64,000 nucleotides of DNA from Paenibacillus sp. NEAU-GSW1. Its GTDB lineage: Bacteria > Bacillota > Bacilli > Paenibacillales > Paenibacillaceae. Location: contig NZ_WOVL01000011.1 of assembly GCF_009737085.1 (NCBI RefSeq), positions 62,001-126,000 on the forward strand. The letters run 5' to 3'. Shown one piece after another: positions 17,449 to 26,151 of this stretch (position 1 is the stretch's first letter; each line of letters begins with the position of its first letter). The notes under the pieces were generated by a model. It saw nothing but the letters and a program-made list of their open reading frames with translations. It did not search any database and was not told the DNA's origin. Both the position numbers and the translations under genes were made by a program.

Positions 17449-18690
17449 ATGGCTCCTTATCGCATTCTCGTAGTAGATGATTCGCCGTTCATGCGTAAGA
17501 TTTTTACAGACCTTATCGTGAAGGACCCGCAGTTTACGATCGTTGGTACGGCCGCAAACGGTGTCGAGGCGATAGAAGCTGTAAGCCGTTTGAAGCCGGA
17601 CGCGGTAACGCTGGATTTGGAAATGCCCGAAATGAACGGGATTGATGCGCTTCAAACGATTATGAAGCAGCATCCGACACCGGTCATAATGCTCTCCGGC
17701 ATTAGCGAGGAGAACACAAGGGAGACGATCAAAGCGCTTCAATATGGAGCTTTTGATTTTATCCGCAAGCCTTCGGGGCCATTCTCGAACGATATCGTGC
17801 AGGTTGGCGAGCTTTTGTTGGAAAAGCTTAAAATCGCTGTTCTCATGAAGCGAAATGTAGCGGGTTTGAAGAATGACGCTTCGGCAATCGAGAAGAGCAA
17901 AAAATTTGGGGATCCGGTGCCATCGGAAAAAAAATCGACGCTGCCCGAACGAAAAGCGCAAGCGCCGACAAAGCCGATTGAGAAAAAACAAGCGCTCCGA
18001 GACATTGCCGCCCCTTCACATACAGAAAGGCCGATCAAAGCGCCTCAGCCAGAGAAAGCGAAAGTGAAGCCGGTTTATTCCGAGTCCAAACTGCCGAGTA
18101 CCGATTCGTTCCGCCATATTGTAGCGATTGGAACTTCAACCGGCGGACCGAGAGCGCTTCATGAGGTGATTTCTTCACTGCCTGCCGATCTTTCGGCACC
18201 CGTGCTAGTTGTCCAGCATATGCCGCCGAAGTTTACGAAATCGCTGGCTCAGCGGCTGGACGCATTCAGCTCGGTACATGTTGTTGAAGCGGCCGATGGC
18301 GAGAAGCTGCATGCCGGGGTCGTCTATATCGCGCCAGGCGGTTATCACATGGAACTGGCCAAGGATGCTGCCGGCTATTGCATTAAGCTGACGCAGCAGC
18401 CGCCTCGCAACGGCCATCGGCCGTCAGTCGATGTCCTTTTCGAATCGCTTGTCCCGTATACGGGGTTAAAACGGCATGCGGTCGTCATGACGGGCATGGG
18501 CAGCGACGGCGCGAAGGGAATCAAGGCGCTGGTAGAAAGCGGCGCCGCAACGGCGATAGCCGAAGCGGAAGAAACATGTGTTGTATACGGCATGCCTCGA
18601 AGCGCTATCGATATCGGTGCGGTAAAGACCATATTGCCGCTGCCGCAAATATCGAACGCGATTGCGCAAGCCGTTATAAAATCGACGTAA
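17449..18690 (+). CDS. cheB: CheB, chemoreceptor methylesterase/deamidase
   Basis: Adaptation enzyme that removes methyl groups from chemoreceptors when phosphorylated by CheA. Product of 413 residues: receiver domain with DD (10-11), Asp56 in AVTLDLEMPEMNG; a long Lys/Pro-rich linker (about 135-215); methylesterase domain with the catalytic triad context AIGTSTGGPRALHE (Ser), VVQHMPPKF (His) and MTGMGSDGAKG (Asp). No cheR is present in the window, so the paired methyltransferase must be encoded elsewhere. Confidence 0.96.
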   Translation: MAPYRILVVDDSPFMRKIFTDLIVKDPQFTIVGTAANGVEAIEAVSRLKPDAVTLDLEMPEMNGIDALQTIMKQHPTPVIMLSGISEENTRETIKALQYGAFDFIRKPSGPFSNDIVQVGELLLEKLKIAVLMKRNVAGLKNDASAIEKSKKFGDPVPSEKKSTLPERKAQAPTKPIEKKQALRDIAAPSHTERPIKAPQPEKAKVKPVYSESKLPSTDSFRHIVAIGTSTGGPRALHEVISSLPADLSAPVLVVQHMPPKFTKSLAQRLDAFSSVHVVEAADGEKLHAGVVYIAPGGYHMELAKDAAGYCIKLTQQPPRNGHRPSVDVLFESLVPYTGLKRHAVVMTGMGSDGAKGIKALVESGAATAIAEAEETCVVYGMPRSAIDIGAVKTILPLPQISNAIAQAVIKST

Positions 18691-18725
18691 TCGAGCTATA
18701 AAGCCCTTACAGGAGGTGCACCACA

Positions 18726-20819
18726 ATGGATATGAATGCTTATCTGTCGATGTTTATCGATGAGTCCAACGATCACCTGCAATCCTTGAACGAAAATCTG
18801 CTGCGTCTGGAAGGCGAGCCGGAAGATTTGACGATCGTCCAATCGATATTCCGTTCCGCTCATACGTTGAAAGGCATGTCCGCGACGATGGGATTTGAGG
18901 ATCTTGCCTCTTTGACGCATGAGATGGAAAACGTGCTTGATCTGGTACGCAACAGCAAACTGAAGATGGACAGTTTTATTTTTGACACCTTGTTTAAAGG
19001 TTTGGACGCGCTTGAAGCAATGGTACAAGATATTGTTGGCGGCGGAACGGGCAAAGCGGACGTTACCGCGATCGTCGCGTCGCTGCAGGCGATCGTGAAA
19101 GGCGATTACAAGACGACTGCTTCTGCCGCCTCGGCTTCTGCCGCTTCGGCTCCGGCCGCTTCCGGCAACGCATCGGGACCAACGCCGGGTTCGGCGGTAT
19201 TGGACGAGTTCCAAACATCGGTTATGCTGCAATCGATCGAGAGCGGCCATTCGGCTTTTCACATTGCAGTAAGCATTAATGACGATTGTGTCCTCAAGGC
19301 AGCTCGCGCATATATGGTGTTTGATTTGCTGGAGCGAACCGGGGAAATTATTAAATCCGACCCGACGGTGCAAGATTTGGAGCAGGAAAAGTTTGACCGC
19401 TCCTTCGTAGTGTTCACAATCTCCAAGCTTTCGCAAGAAGAACTGCACAAACAAATAACAGCGATTTCTGAAATCGAATCGGCTGACATCACGATTCTCG
19501 ACGAAGAATCTTTGCAAATGTTCAATGCCAAGTCTGCCGCTTCAACAGCACCGGCACCGGCACAAACGGAGGCTAAGCCGGAGCAAGCGCCGGCAGCCAA
19601 ACAGGAAGCGGTCAGCCAAGTGGCGGCTGCGCGAACTCAATCTGCTGCTGCAAATGCTCCGGCTGCTGTATCTCGTACGATTCGCGTTGATATTGACAGA
19701 TTGGATTCGCTAATGAATTTGTTCAGCGAATTGCTAATCGACCGCGTAAGGCTCGAACAGCTGTCCAGTGAAATTAAGCGCAATGAATTGACGGAAACGG
19801 TAGAACATATGGCACGGGTAAGCTCCGATTTGCAAAATATTGTGCTTAAGCTGCGGATGGTCCCGGTAGATACCGTGTTCAACCGCTTCCCGCGAATGAT
19901 CAGAGACTTGGCGAAATCGCTCGACAAAAAAATCGAGCTCATTATTACCGGTGCAGATACCGAGCTTGACCGGACCGTAATTGATGAAATCGGCGATCCG
20001 CTTGTTCACTTGCTTCGCAACTCTGTTGACCACGGGATCGAAACGGTCGAAGCCCGCCTTGCTGCCGGCAAGCCGGAAGTCGGTACGATTCATCTGAGAG
20101 CGTACCACAGCGGCAACCACGTCTATATCGAGGTCGAGGAAGACGGAAGCGGCATTAACCAGCAGAAAGTGCTGCAAATTGCGATCAAGAACGGTGTCGT
20201 AACCGAAGAGGCGGCAAAGAAGCTGACGAGCGACGAGATCCATATGTTGATCTTCGCAGCGGGCTTCAGCACCGCGGACAAAATTTCCGATATTTCGGGT
20301 CGCGGAGTCGGACTTGACGTCGTTCGCTCCAAGATTACCTCGCTTGGAGGCAATGTTACCGTTGATTCGGCGTTAGGCAAAGGCACAAAGTTTTCCGTGC
20401 AGCTGCCGCTGACGCTTTCGATTATTTCTGCGATGCTGATCAAGCTAGGCTCGGAGAAATACGCGATTCCGCTTTCCTCGATTGTTGAAACGGCGATTAT
20501 CAAACGCGAGCAAATTTTGAACGTTCATGGCAATCAGATGATTGAGTTCCGCAATTCCGTCATCCCGCTCGTGTCGTTAAGCCGTGTGCTGGAGGCGCCG
20601 GATTTCAACGAGAAAGATGAAGTTGAAACGGAAATCGTCGTCATTCGCAAAGGCGATAAGCTGGCTGCCGTAACCGTAGACGAATTTATTGGACAAAGCG
20701 AAATTGTTCTTAAGACACTTGGCAAGTATTTGACAAATATCGAAGCCATATCGGGCGCAACGATTCTGGGCGATGGACAAGTCGCTTTGATCATCGATCC
20801 GAATGCACTTATTAAATAA
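18726..20819 (+). CDS. cheA: CheA, chemotaxis sensor histidine kinase
   Basis: Kinase that phosphorylates CheY and CheB in response to receptors. Product of 697 residues: P1 domain with phosphorylated His46 (FRSAHTLKGMS), CheY-binding region, Ala-rich linkers, dimerisation domain from about residue 318 (IRVDIDRLDSLMNLFSELL), ATPase with N box HLLRNSVDHGIE and G boxes EEDGSGI and GRGVGLDVV, and a C-terminal CheW-like domain (about 555-697). ACAGGAGGTGCACCACA precedes ATG 18726. It is followed by cheW after 14 bases. Confidence 0.97.
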   Translation: MDMNAYLSMFIDESNDHLQSLNENLLRLEGEPEDLTIVQSIFRSAHTLKGMSATMGFEDLASLTHEMENVLDLVRNSKLKMDSFIFDTLFKGLDALEAMVQDIVGGGTGKADVTAIVASLQAIVKGDYKTTASAASASAASAPAASGNASGPTPGSAVLDEFQTSVMLQSIESGHSAFHIAVSINDDCVLKAARAYMVFDLLERTGEIIKSDPTVQDLEQEKFDRSFVVFTISKLSQEELHKQITAISEIESADITILDEESLQMFNAKSAASTAPAPAQTEAKPEQAPAAKQEAVSQVAAARTQSAAANAPAAVSRTIRVDIDRLDSLMNLFSELLIDRVRLEQLSSEIKRNELTETVEHMARVSSDLQNIVLKLRMVPVDTVFNRFPRMIRDLAKSLDKKIELIITGADTELDRTVIDEIGDPLVHLLRNSVDHGIETVEARLAAGKPEVGTIHLRAYHSGNHVYIEVEEDGSGINQQKVLQIAIKNGVVTEEAAKKLTSDEIHMLIFAAGFSTADKISDISGRGVGLDVVRSKITSLGGNVTVDSALGKGTKFSVQLPLTLSIISAMLIKLGSEKYAIPLSSIVETAIIKREQILNVHGNQMIEFRNSVIPLVSLSRVLEAPDFNEKDEVETEIVVIRKGDKLAAVTVDEFIGQSEIVLKTLGKYLTNIEAISGATILGDGQVALIIDPNALIK

Positions 20820-20833
20820 GGGAGGGTTTCACG

Positions 20834-21295
20834 ATGGGAGAAGAATTGAAAGTCATAGTGTTTGGCCTTGCGCATGAAGAGTACGGCATCGAGGTAGATA
20901 AAGTGCGGACAATCGAACGGCTGTCGCCAATCACTCGTGTCCCGAAAACGCCAAGCTTCATTAAAGGCGTTATCAATTTGCGCGGCGTAGTCGTTCCTGT
21001 TATCGATCTGCGCGGCAGATTTGGCCTTGGCGAAACAGAACCTACTGAAAACTCGCGAATTATCGTCGTGGCGACTGGCGAGCTTGAAGTCGGATTTATT
21101 GTAGATGCGGCGAATGATGTTATCGATATCGACACGGATTCGATCGATTCGCCTCCTGAAATCGTCGGCGGCATCAAGGCGAAATATTTGCGCGGTATTG
21201 CGAAGCTAGGCTCGAACCGTTTGCTTATTATGCTCAATCTGTCCGAGGTGCTGAACAAGAACGAAATTATTCAACTGGAACAGCTCGAGGTTTAA
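20834..21295 (+). CDS. cheW: CheW, receptor-kinase coupling protein
   Basis: Scaffold linking chemoreceptors to CheA. The 153-residue product is a single CheW domain with the conserved VFGLAHEEYGIEVDKVRTIE and VINLRGVVVPVIDLRGRFGL. GGGAGGGTTTCACG precedes ATG 20834. cheC begins with a GTG one base after its stop. Confidence 0.97.
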   Translation: MGEELKVIVFGLAHEEYGIEVDKVRTIERLSPITRVPKTPSFIKGVINLRGVVVPVIDLRGRFGLGETEPTENSRIIVVATGELEVGFIVDAANDVIDIDTDSIDSPPEIVGGIKAKYLRGIAKLGSNRLLIMLNLSEVLNKNEIIQLEQLEV

Positions 21296-21296
21296 G

Positions 21297-21917
21297 GTGA
21301 ATATATTTAGCCGGTTTGAAGCGTTTGAGTTGGATGTTTTGAAGGAAGTAGGCAATATCGGTGCAGGCAATGCCGCAACCGCCTTATCGAGACTGCTCGA
21401 TAAGCCGGTTGACATGGCCGTTCCTAAAGTGAGCTTGCTTCCGTTTGAAGAAGTAGCCGAACGTGTCGGCGGCGCTGAGCAAGTCGTAATTGCCGTTTTT
21501 CTTCGAGTAGAGGGAGAAGCTCCAGGCAATATGTTCTTCATCATCCAAGAAGAGTCGGCCAGATCGCTGCTTCGCCAGCTGTTGTCTATGCCAGTTGAGC
21601 AGCAAGAAGGCTATACCGAGATGGAGCTGTCCGCGCTGTGCGAAATCGGCAATATTTTGGCTGGATCGTACTTATCTTCGCTTGCGGATTTCACGCATTT
21701 GTCTATGGCGCCATCGGTGCCGTCGGTTGCATTGGACATGGCCGGAGCGATTCTTAGCTACGGCCTGGTCCAGTATGGTGAAATGGGCGATTCCGCTTTG
21801 CTCATCGAAACGACTTTTTTGGAGGATCGCCAAGAATTAGAAGGACATTTCTTCCTTATACCAGACCCGGAATCGTTCGATAAAATCTTTAAAGCATTGG
21901 GAGTACTTGCCGAATGA
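21297..21917 (+). CDS. cheC: CheC, CheY-P phosphatase
   Basis: Phosphatase of CheY-P that, bound to CheD, closes an adaptation feedback loop. The 206-residue product has two phosphatase helices, both with the Glu/Asn pair: VLKEVGNIGAGNAATALSRL and LCEIGNILAGSYLSSLA. The start GTG 21297 lies only one base from the cheW stop, with AAGG just upstream, so translation is probably coupled. The stop overlaps cheD (ATGATG). Confidence 0.95.
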   Translation: MNIFSRFEAFELDVLKEVGNIGAGNAATALSRLLDKPVDMAVPKVSLLPFEEVAERVGGAEQVVIAVFLRVEGEAPGNMFFIIQEESARSLLRQLLSMPVEQQEGYTEMELSALCEIGNILAGSYLSSLADFTHLSMAPSVPSVALDMAGAILSYGLVQYGEMGDSALLIETTFLEDRQELEGHFFLIPDPESFDKIFKALGVLAE

Positions 21918-22408
21918 TGCAGCAGCCTTTGATCAAAGTCGGAATGGCGGATTTGAATATTGCGACGGAGGGTGCGATTATTCGTACAACGGGCCTGGGC
22001 TCTTGCGTCGGTTTAACGCTATATGATCCCATTGCTAAAATCGCGGGAATGGCTCATGTGATGCTTCCCTCATCATCCATAGCCCGCGAGTCGGCTTTCA
22101 ATGCGGCCAAATATGCGGACACCGCTATTCCGCTTTTGATCGAGCAAATGGAGGCGGCTGGCGCCGTCATGAAAAGAGCTATTGCGAAGATGGCGGGCGG
22201 AGCGCAAATGTTTGCCTTCAGCGGACAATCCGATTCTATGCGAATCGGTCCGCGAAATGTAGAATCCTGTTTGGAAATGCTGGCGCGAAATTCGATCCCG
22301 GTCAAAGCGCAAGACGTCGGCGGCAACTACGGTCGAACGATCGAGATCGACAGCAGCAATGGAATTTTGACGATTAGAAGCGTACAGCTTGGAACAAAGG
22401 AGATTTGA
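21914..22408 (+). CDS. cheD: CheD, chemoreceptor glutamine deamidase
   Basis: Enzyme that deamidates receptor glutamines and partners CheC. The 164-residue product keeps the catalytic Cys31 (TTGLGSCVGLTLYD) and His48 (AGMAHVMLP), plus GGAQMF and the C-terminal VGGNYGRTI region. The gene overlaps cheC by four bases, in line with the CheC-CheD complex. Confidence 0.96.
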   Translation: MMQQPLIKVGMADLNIATEGAIIRTTGLGSCVGLTLYDPIAKIAGMAHVMLPSSSIARESAFNAAKYADTAIPLLIEQMEAAGAVMKRAIAKMAGGAQMFAFSGQSDSMRIGPRNVESCLEMLARNSIPVKAQDVGGNYGRTIEIDSSNGILTIRSVQLGTKEI

Positions 22409-22411
22409 TTA

Positions 22412-22873
22412 ATGATCGGTACATGGCGATGGAATGTTGGTATGGGGCTTGCTGGATCGGTGTTAACGCTGCTTTTCTCGATCGGTAAAAATCCGCTGGA
22501 TGTCATGCTTATACGCAGCGTTTATGCGTTCATCGCCTTCGCCGTACTTGCATTTATATTGCGGGCCGCGTTTGCGTTCATATTGCGACCTCCGGCGATT
22601 GAAGCCGTTCCGGAAGGTGCGGAAACGGCCGGCGAGAAGGGCAGCACGCTGGATTTGATCACACCGGACGAAAGTGAAGACATTAACAACCTGCTTAAAA
22701 CCCAATTGGAAGAAGGCGCTCGGCCTGTTAAACAGCAAACGGAAGTTGACGCGAAACCGGTTGAGGATGCCGAAAGCTCATTCCGTCCGCTTAACCCGCC
22801 GCAGCTGGTAACGGCGCCTACCAAAGATCCCGAGCAATTGGCACAGGCAATACGTCACCTGACAGGAGGTTGA
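22412..22873 (+). CDS. Unknown two-TM membrane protein between cheD and sigD
   Basis: Open frame of 153 residues starting ATG 22412, three bases after cheD, with AAGGAGATTTGATTA as ribosome site; it ends four bases before sigD, so it is clearly part of the operon. I do not recognise it. Two hydrophobic helices (about 8-24 and 32-58) are followed by a polar, acidic, Pro/Glu-rich region and a C-terminal helix DPEQLAQAIRHLTGG. The topology suggests a membrane hairpin with a cytosolic tail. The B. subtilis operon, as I know it, has no gene here; it could be a motility accessory factor. Confidence 0.8.
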   Translation: MIGTWRWNVGMGLAGSVLTLLFSIGKNPLDVMLIRSVYAFIAFAVLAFILRAAFAFILRPPAIEAVPEGAETAGEKGSTLDLITPDESEDINNLLKTQLEEGARPVKQQTEVDAKPVEDAESSFRPLNPPQLVTAPTKDPEQLAQAIRHLTGG

Positions 22874-22877
22874 GGCG

Positions 22878-23648
22878 ATGATTGCGTCAGTAAACATCCA
22901 GATGTGGCAAGCATGGAAAGATGATGGAGACATTGAAGCGAAAAAGCTTCTAATCGAGCAATATTTGCCGTTAGTTGATTATGTTACAAACCGCATGGCG
23001 ATTGGATTGCCTAAAAACGTACTGAGAGACGACCTGGCCAGCAACGGCGTAATGGGGCTTATCGATGCGATTGAAAAGTTCGACTACAGCCGCGGACTGC
23101 AGTTTGAAACCTATGCATCCTGGCGTATTCGCGGATCGATTATTGACGGGCTTCGCCAAGGCGATTGGGTGCCGAGATCGATTCGGGAGAAGGCGAAGAA
23201 GGTTGAGGATGCCTATCAAAAGCTGGAGCAGCAATATTTGCGTTCAGTGTCCGATGCAGAAATAAGCGAATATTTGGAAATGAGCGAAAAGGAGTTTACG
23301 ACGATGCTGCACGAAATCGCCATTACGACTGTTTGTTCATTAGAAGATCCGATTCGCGAGGAAGAATCAGAAACACGGCTTAGCCTTCTTGTTGATGAAA
23401 GAGCCAAAAATCCGGACCATAAGGTACATGAGTTTTTTTTGAAGGAATCTTTAATCAGCGGCATTGAAAAGCTCACTGAAAAAGAGCGTACAGTCGTCTC
23501 TCTCTTTTATTATGAAGAGCTGTCTTTGAGTGAAATCGCCGAAGTGATGTCGCTGTCACCGTCACGAATTTCCCAGCTTCATTCGAAGGCGATACTAAGG
23601 CTTCGTGGAGCTTTGTCTAGGCATAAAGAACAATTAATGCAGCATTAG
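22878..23648 (+). CDS. sigD: SigD (FliA/sigma-28), flagellar sigma factor
   Basis: Sigma factor for late flagellar, chemotaxis and autolysin genes. The 256-residue product matches Bacillus SigD (254 aa). Region 2 includes FDYSRGLQFETYASWRIRGS and IIDGLRQGDWVPRS; region 4 contains the helix-turn-helix LSLSEIAEVMSLSPSRISQL. ACAGGAGGTTGAGGCG precedes ATG 22878. Lying at the end of a very long operon, its expression would be sensitive to operon position, as known for B. subtilis (inference for this organism). Confidence 0.97.
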   Translation: MIASVNIQMWQAWKDDGDIEAKKLLIEQYLPLVDYVTNRMAIGLPKNVLRDDLASNGVMGLIDAIEKFDYSRGLQFETYASWRIRGSIIDGLRQGDWVPRSIREKAKKVEDAYQKLEQQYLRSVSDAEISEYLEMSEKEFTTMLHEIAITTVCSLEDPIREEESETRLSLLVDERAKNPDHKVHEFFLKESLISGIEKLTEKERTVVSLFYYEELSLSEIAEVMSLSPSRISQLHSKAILRLRGALSRHKEQLMQH

Positions 23649-23662
23649 TAAGGAGGAGCACG

Positions 23663-25069
23663 GTGGACGACCAGTTATTAGACTCGTACCTTCGCATACA
23701 GATTGCAGCGGATAAACAGTCTGCTTTTCTGACGTTCAGCAAAATTACCGACGAGTTTGACAGCAGCGCTGAACAGCTGGAACGTTTTGTTAGAAGCAAA
23801 GGGATTACATACGGAATTCGCAAAGAGCTGCTTGCGGAAATTTGCAACAACGTGCTCGCTTACTGCAAGGAGCAAACAGTTATTGCAGTCGGACAATCGC
23901 CATCGGAAGGAAAAGACGGTTACATTCGGCTTATTTACGATCTTTCTGAACGTGAGCAGCGTCCAGCACAGCTGGAAGACGGCACTGTTGACTTTAAAGA
24001 AGTTAATCAGCTGAAAAACGTCAAGCGCGGCCAAATTATTGCCGAACGGATCGAAGCCCAATACGGCACAACGGGAATGACGGTTACAGGCGAGGAAGTG
24101 CCAGCCAAGCTTGGAAAACAGGCGCGTTTTAAAATCGGCAAAAATGTAGTTGTAAGCGGTGATGATTCGGCCATGTACGCTACGATTGACGGTCTTATTA
24201 CGATGACTGACAAAGATAAAATCAATGTATTCCCGGTTTACGAGGTTAACGGAGATGTGGACTATAAAACCGGCAATATCGATTTTGTCGGCACTGTCGT
24301 TATCCGCGGCAACGTGTTGAGCGGGTTCCGAATCAAGGCGGCAGGCGATATACGAATTATCGGCGGCGTCGAAGGCGCCGAACTTGAGTCCGAAGGCTCA
24401 ATTGAAATTGTTGGCGGCATTATGGCCGGCAATAAAGGCCATGTGAAAGCCCAGAAAAATGTTAAAAGCTCCTTTATTCAAGACGGAAATGTAATTGCCG
24501 GAGAAGACGTGCTTGTCTCTCAAAGCATTATGCATTCGAATGTTCGCGCAGGCCGCAGCGTTATTTGTTCCGGCGCCAAAGGACTAATTGTCGGCGGCGT
24601 CATCCAAGCAGCCGATCTCGTATTCGCTCGCGTAATCGGCAATACGATGTCAACAGCAACTACGGTTGAAGTGGGCGTTCGGCCGGAATTCCGGGCAGAA
24701 CTGATGGAGCTCCGCAGTAAGCTGAAGCAAAACAACGAAAGTTTGGATAAAACGGAAAAAGCGCTTACGATTCTTGATCAGCTGGCCGCTGCCGGTCAAT
24801 TGACGGAAGATAAAATGGCTTTGCGCATTAAGCTTGGAGCAACGAAACGATTGGCCGTTGGCGAGAATGAAGGGCTTAGAGAACGTATATTAGAAATCGA
24901 GAAGACGCTTGAGGATACGGATCGGGCTAAGGTTGATGTTAGCCATACCATTTATGGCGGCATTAAAATTGTGGTCGGACGGTACACGCGTTATCTTAAG
25001 GATCCAGTTCAACGCGTTTCGTTCCGTTATTCCGAAGGGGATATTGTCCAATTACCGTTTTTCTCGTAA
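23663..25069 (+). CDS. FapA-family (DUF342) flagellar assembly protein A-like
   Basis: Protein of 468 residues. An N-terminal domain (about 1-165) contains GEEVPAKLGKQARFKIGKN; a central Gly/Ile-rich beta-helix-like repeat region (about 190-340, GDVDYKTGNIDFVGTVVIRG, AAGDIRIIGGVEGAELES) is characteristic of DUF342/FapA; a coiled coil (about 345-425) and a short tail follow. The start is GTG 23663 after AAGGAGGAGCACG. FapA homologues are implicated in polar flagellar targeting of FlhF in some bacteria; the function in Firmicutes is not known to me. Confidence 0.85.
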   Translation: MDDQLLDSYLRIQIAADKQSAFLTFSKITDEFDSSAEQLERFVRSKGITYGIRKELLAEICNNVLAYCKEQTVIAVGQSPSEGKDGYIRLIYDLSEREQRPAQLEDGTVDFKEVNQLKNVKRGQIIAERIEAQYGTTGMTVTGEEVPAKLGKQARFKIGKNVVVSGDDSAMYATIDGLITMTDKDKINVFPVYEVNGDVDYKTGNIDFVGTVVIRGNVLSGFRIKAAGDIRIIGGVEGAELESEGSIEIVGGIMAGNKGHVKAQKNVKSSFIQDGNVIAGEDVLVSQSIMHSNVRAGRSVICSGAKGLIVGGVIQAADLVFARVIGNTMSTATTVEVGVRPEFRAELMELRSKLKQNNESLDKTEKALTILDQLAAAGQLTEDKMALRIKLGATKRLAVGENEGLRERILEIEKTLEDTDRAKVDVSHTIYGGIKIVVGRYTRYLKDPVQRVSFRYSEGDIVQLPFFS

Positions 25070-25108
25070 TCGGAATTGAGCTAATGATAGAGGGAGGAGG
25101 GAGCAGCT

Positions 25109-25429
25109 ATGCCCTTTAAACCGATTGATTTGCAGCTTTCGATACCGCGTACCCCGGAACTGAGCAGTCATCAAGGACAACAAAACGTGCGCCCCATCGT
25201 AGAGCAAACGCGGCTTGAAGAAGTTCAAATCAAGCAAACGGAACTCGCGCGGGGCAAAAACGCGGATGTCGAGCACACAACCGGCTTGAATATTCGCCAG
25301 GATCAAGACAGCCAAAATGGCGGCGACGGCCAGAAGCGCAAGCGGCAGCCTGATCAGCATAACGTTTCGGATGAAGAGAAGCCGCCTGCTCATCCTTACA
25401 AAGGCCATCATGTAGATATTTCATTATAG
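25109..25429 (+). CDS. Unknown 106-aa hydrophilic protein downstream of sigD/fapA
   Basis: Short frame with a very good ribosome site (GAGGGAGGAGGGAGC) before ATG 25109. The product lacks membrane or signal segments, is rich in Gln, Glu, Lys, Asp and His, begins MPFKPIDLQLSIPRTPELS and ends GHHVDISL. A MxxKPIDxQ start with a C-terminal H(V/I)DI motif is my recollection of small uncharacterised proteins near sigma-28/swrB genes in other Firmicutes, not a checked match. Function unknown. Confidence 0.7.
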   Translation: MPFKPIDLQLSIPRTPELSSHQGQQNVRPIVEQTRLEEVQIKQTELARGKNADVEHTTGLNIRQDQDSQNGGDGQKRKRQPDQHNVSDEEKPPAHPYKGHHVDISL

Positions 25430-25430
25430 A

Positions 25431-25535
25431 GGTTGTTCAAAAAGTCCACTTTTGATCACGAAGCTATTCATGAAGTAGATTCGTCACAGCTTCGTAAGCA
25501 TTTCTTATGTGCTGAAAGCCGGACTTTTTAAACAC
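25431..25535. repeat. MITE-like element with terminal inverted repeats
   Basis: Non-coding stretch with near-perfect inverted ends: TGTTCAAAAAGTCC (25434-25447) and GGACTTTTTAAACA (25521-25534), 13 of 14 paired. A second nested inverted pair, CGAAGCT (25459-25465) and AGCTTCG (25488-25494), lies inside. No ORF is present. It interrupts an otherwise tightly packed operon and looks like a small non-autonomous transposon or mobile palindrome; the word GTTCAAAAAGTCC is familiar to me from such intergenic repeats in bacilli, which a genome search could confirm. Confidence 0.6.
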
Positions 25536-25578
25536 GAACTTAATGTACAGGAATCAATCATTTAGGCAGGTGCAGCAA

Positions 25579-26151
25579 ATGGATACGTGGACATATGTTG
25601 TATTGGTCGGCGCTGCGGTATTGGTGTTGGCGCTGTTTGCGCCAAAGCCGAAGGCGGTTCAAACCGCAGCAAGCCAGACCACGAACAATATGGAAATTGC
25701 TCTTGAGCAATTTATGGAAAATACGGAGCAGGACCATCAGGAGCTCGTAAAACTCGTGACCCAGTTTCGTGAACAAACGCAATCGCAGTCCGATTTGAAA
25801 GAAAATCGAATCGTTCAGCTTGAGAGCAGAATTCAAACGCTCGAGCAAGCTTTGCAGGAGACGCGGCAAGGGATGCAGCAGCAATGGGCTGATGCACAGC
25901 TTGCAGCGTCTTTGGCAGTTTTGCCGGTACAATCGGGTGAGACAGCGCCGCCGCAGATTAATGCGGAGATGATAGAGCCTGCCGCTTCCGATGCGCAGGC
26001 TGCATCGATTCATTCGCGGTATGCTGAACTGTTGGAGCTGTACAGCCAAGGCAAATCAATTGAAGCGATTGCCAAGAAACTTGCGATGAATAAAGGCGAG
26101 GTGCAGCTTATATTGCAACTGGCGAAGCAGGAGGAGAGCGTCCGTGCTTAA
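25579..26151 (+). CDS. SwrB-like membrane protein with coiled coil and C-terminal HTH
   Basis: Product of 190 residues: one N-terminal transmembrane helix (about 4-20, YVVLVGAAVLVLALF), a long Gln/Glu-rich coiled coil (about 35-110), and a C-terminal helix-turn-helix-like module YAELLELYSQGKSIEAIAKK followed by LAMNKGEVQLIL. Architecture and position (after sigD, before rpsB) match B. subtilis SwrB/YlxL, which activates export-apparatus and basal-body maturation. In-frame ATG 25543 lies next to the upstream repeat and lacks a ribosome site; ATG 25579 after AGGCAGGTG is chosen. The 3' end overlaps the next gene by eight bases. Confidence 0.75.
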   Translation: MDTWTYVVLVGAAVLVLALFAPKPKAVQTAASQTTNNMEIALEQFMENTEQDHQELVKLVTQFREQTQSQSDLKENRIVQLESRIQTLEQALQETRQGMQQQWADAQLAASLAVLPVQSGETAPPQINAEMIEPAASDAQAASIHSRYAELLELYSQGKSIEAIAKKLAMNKGEVQLILQLAKQEESVRA

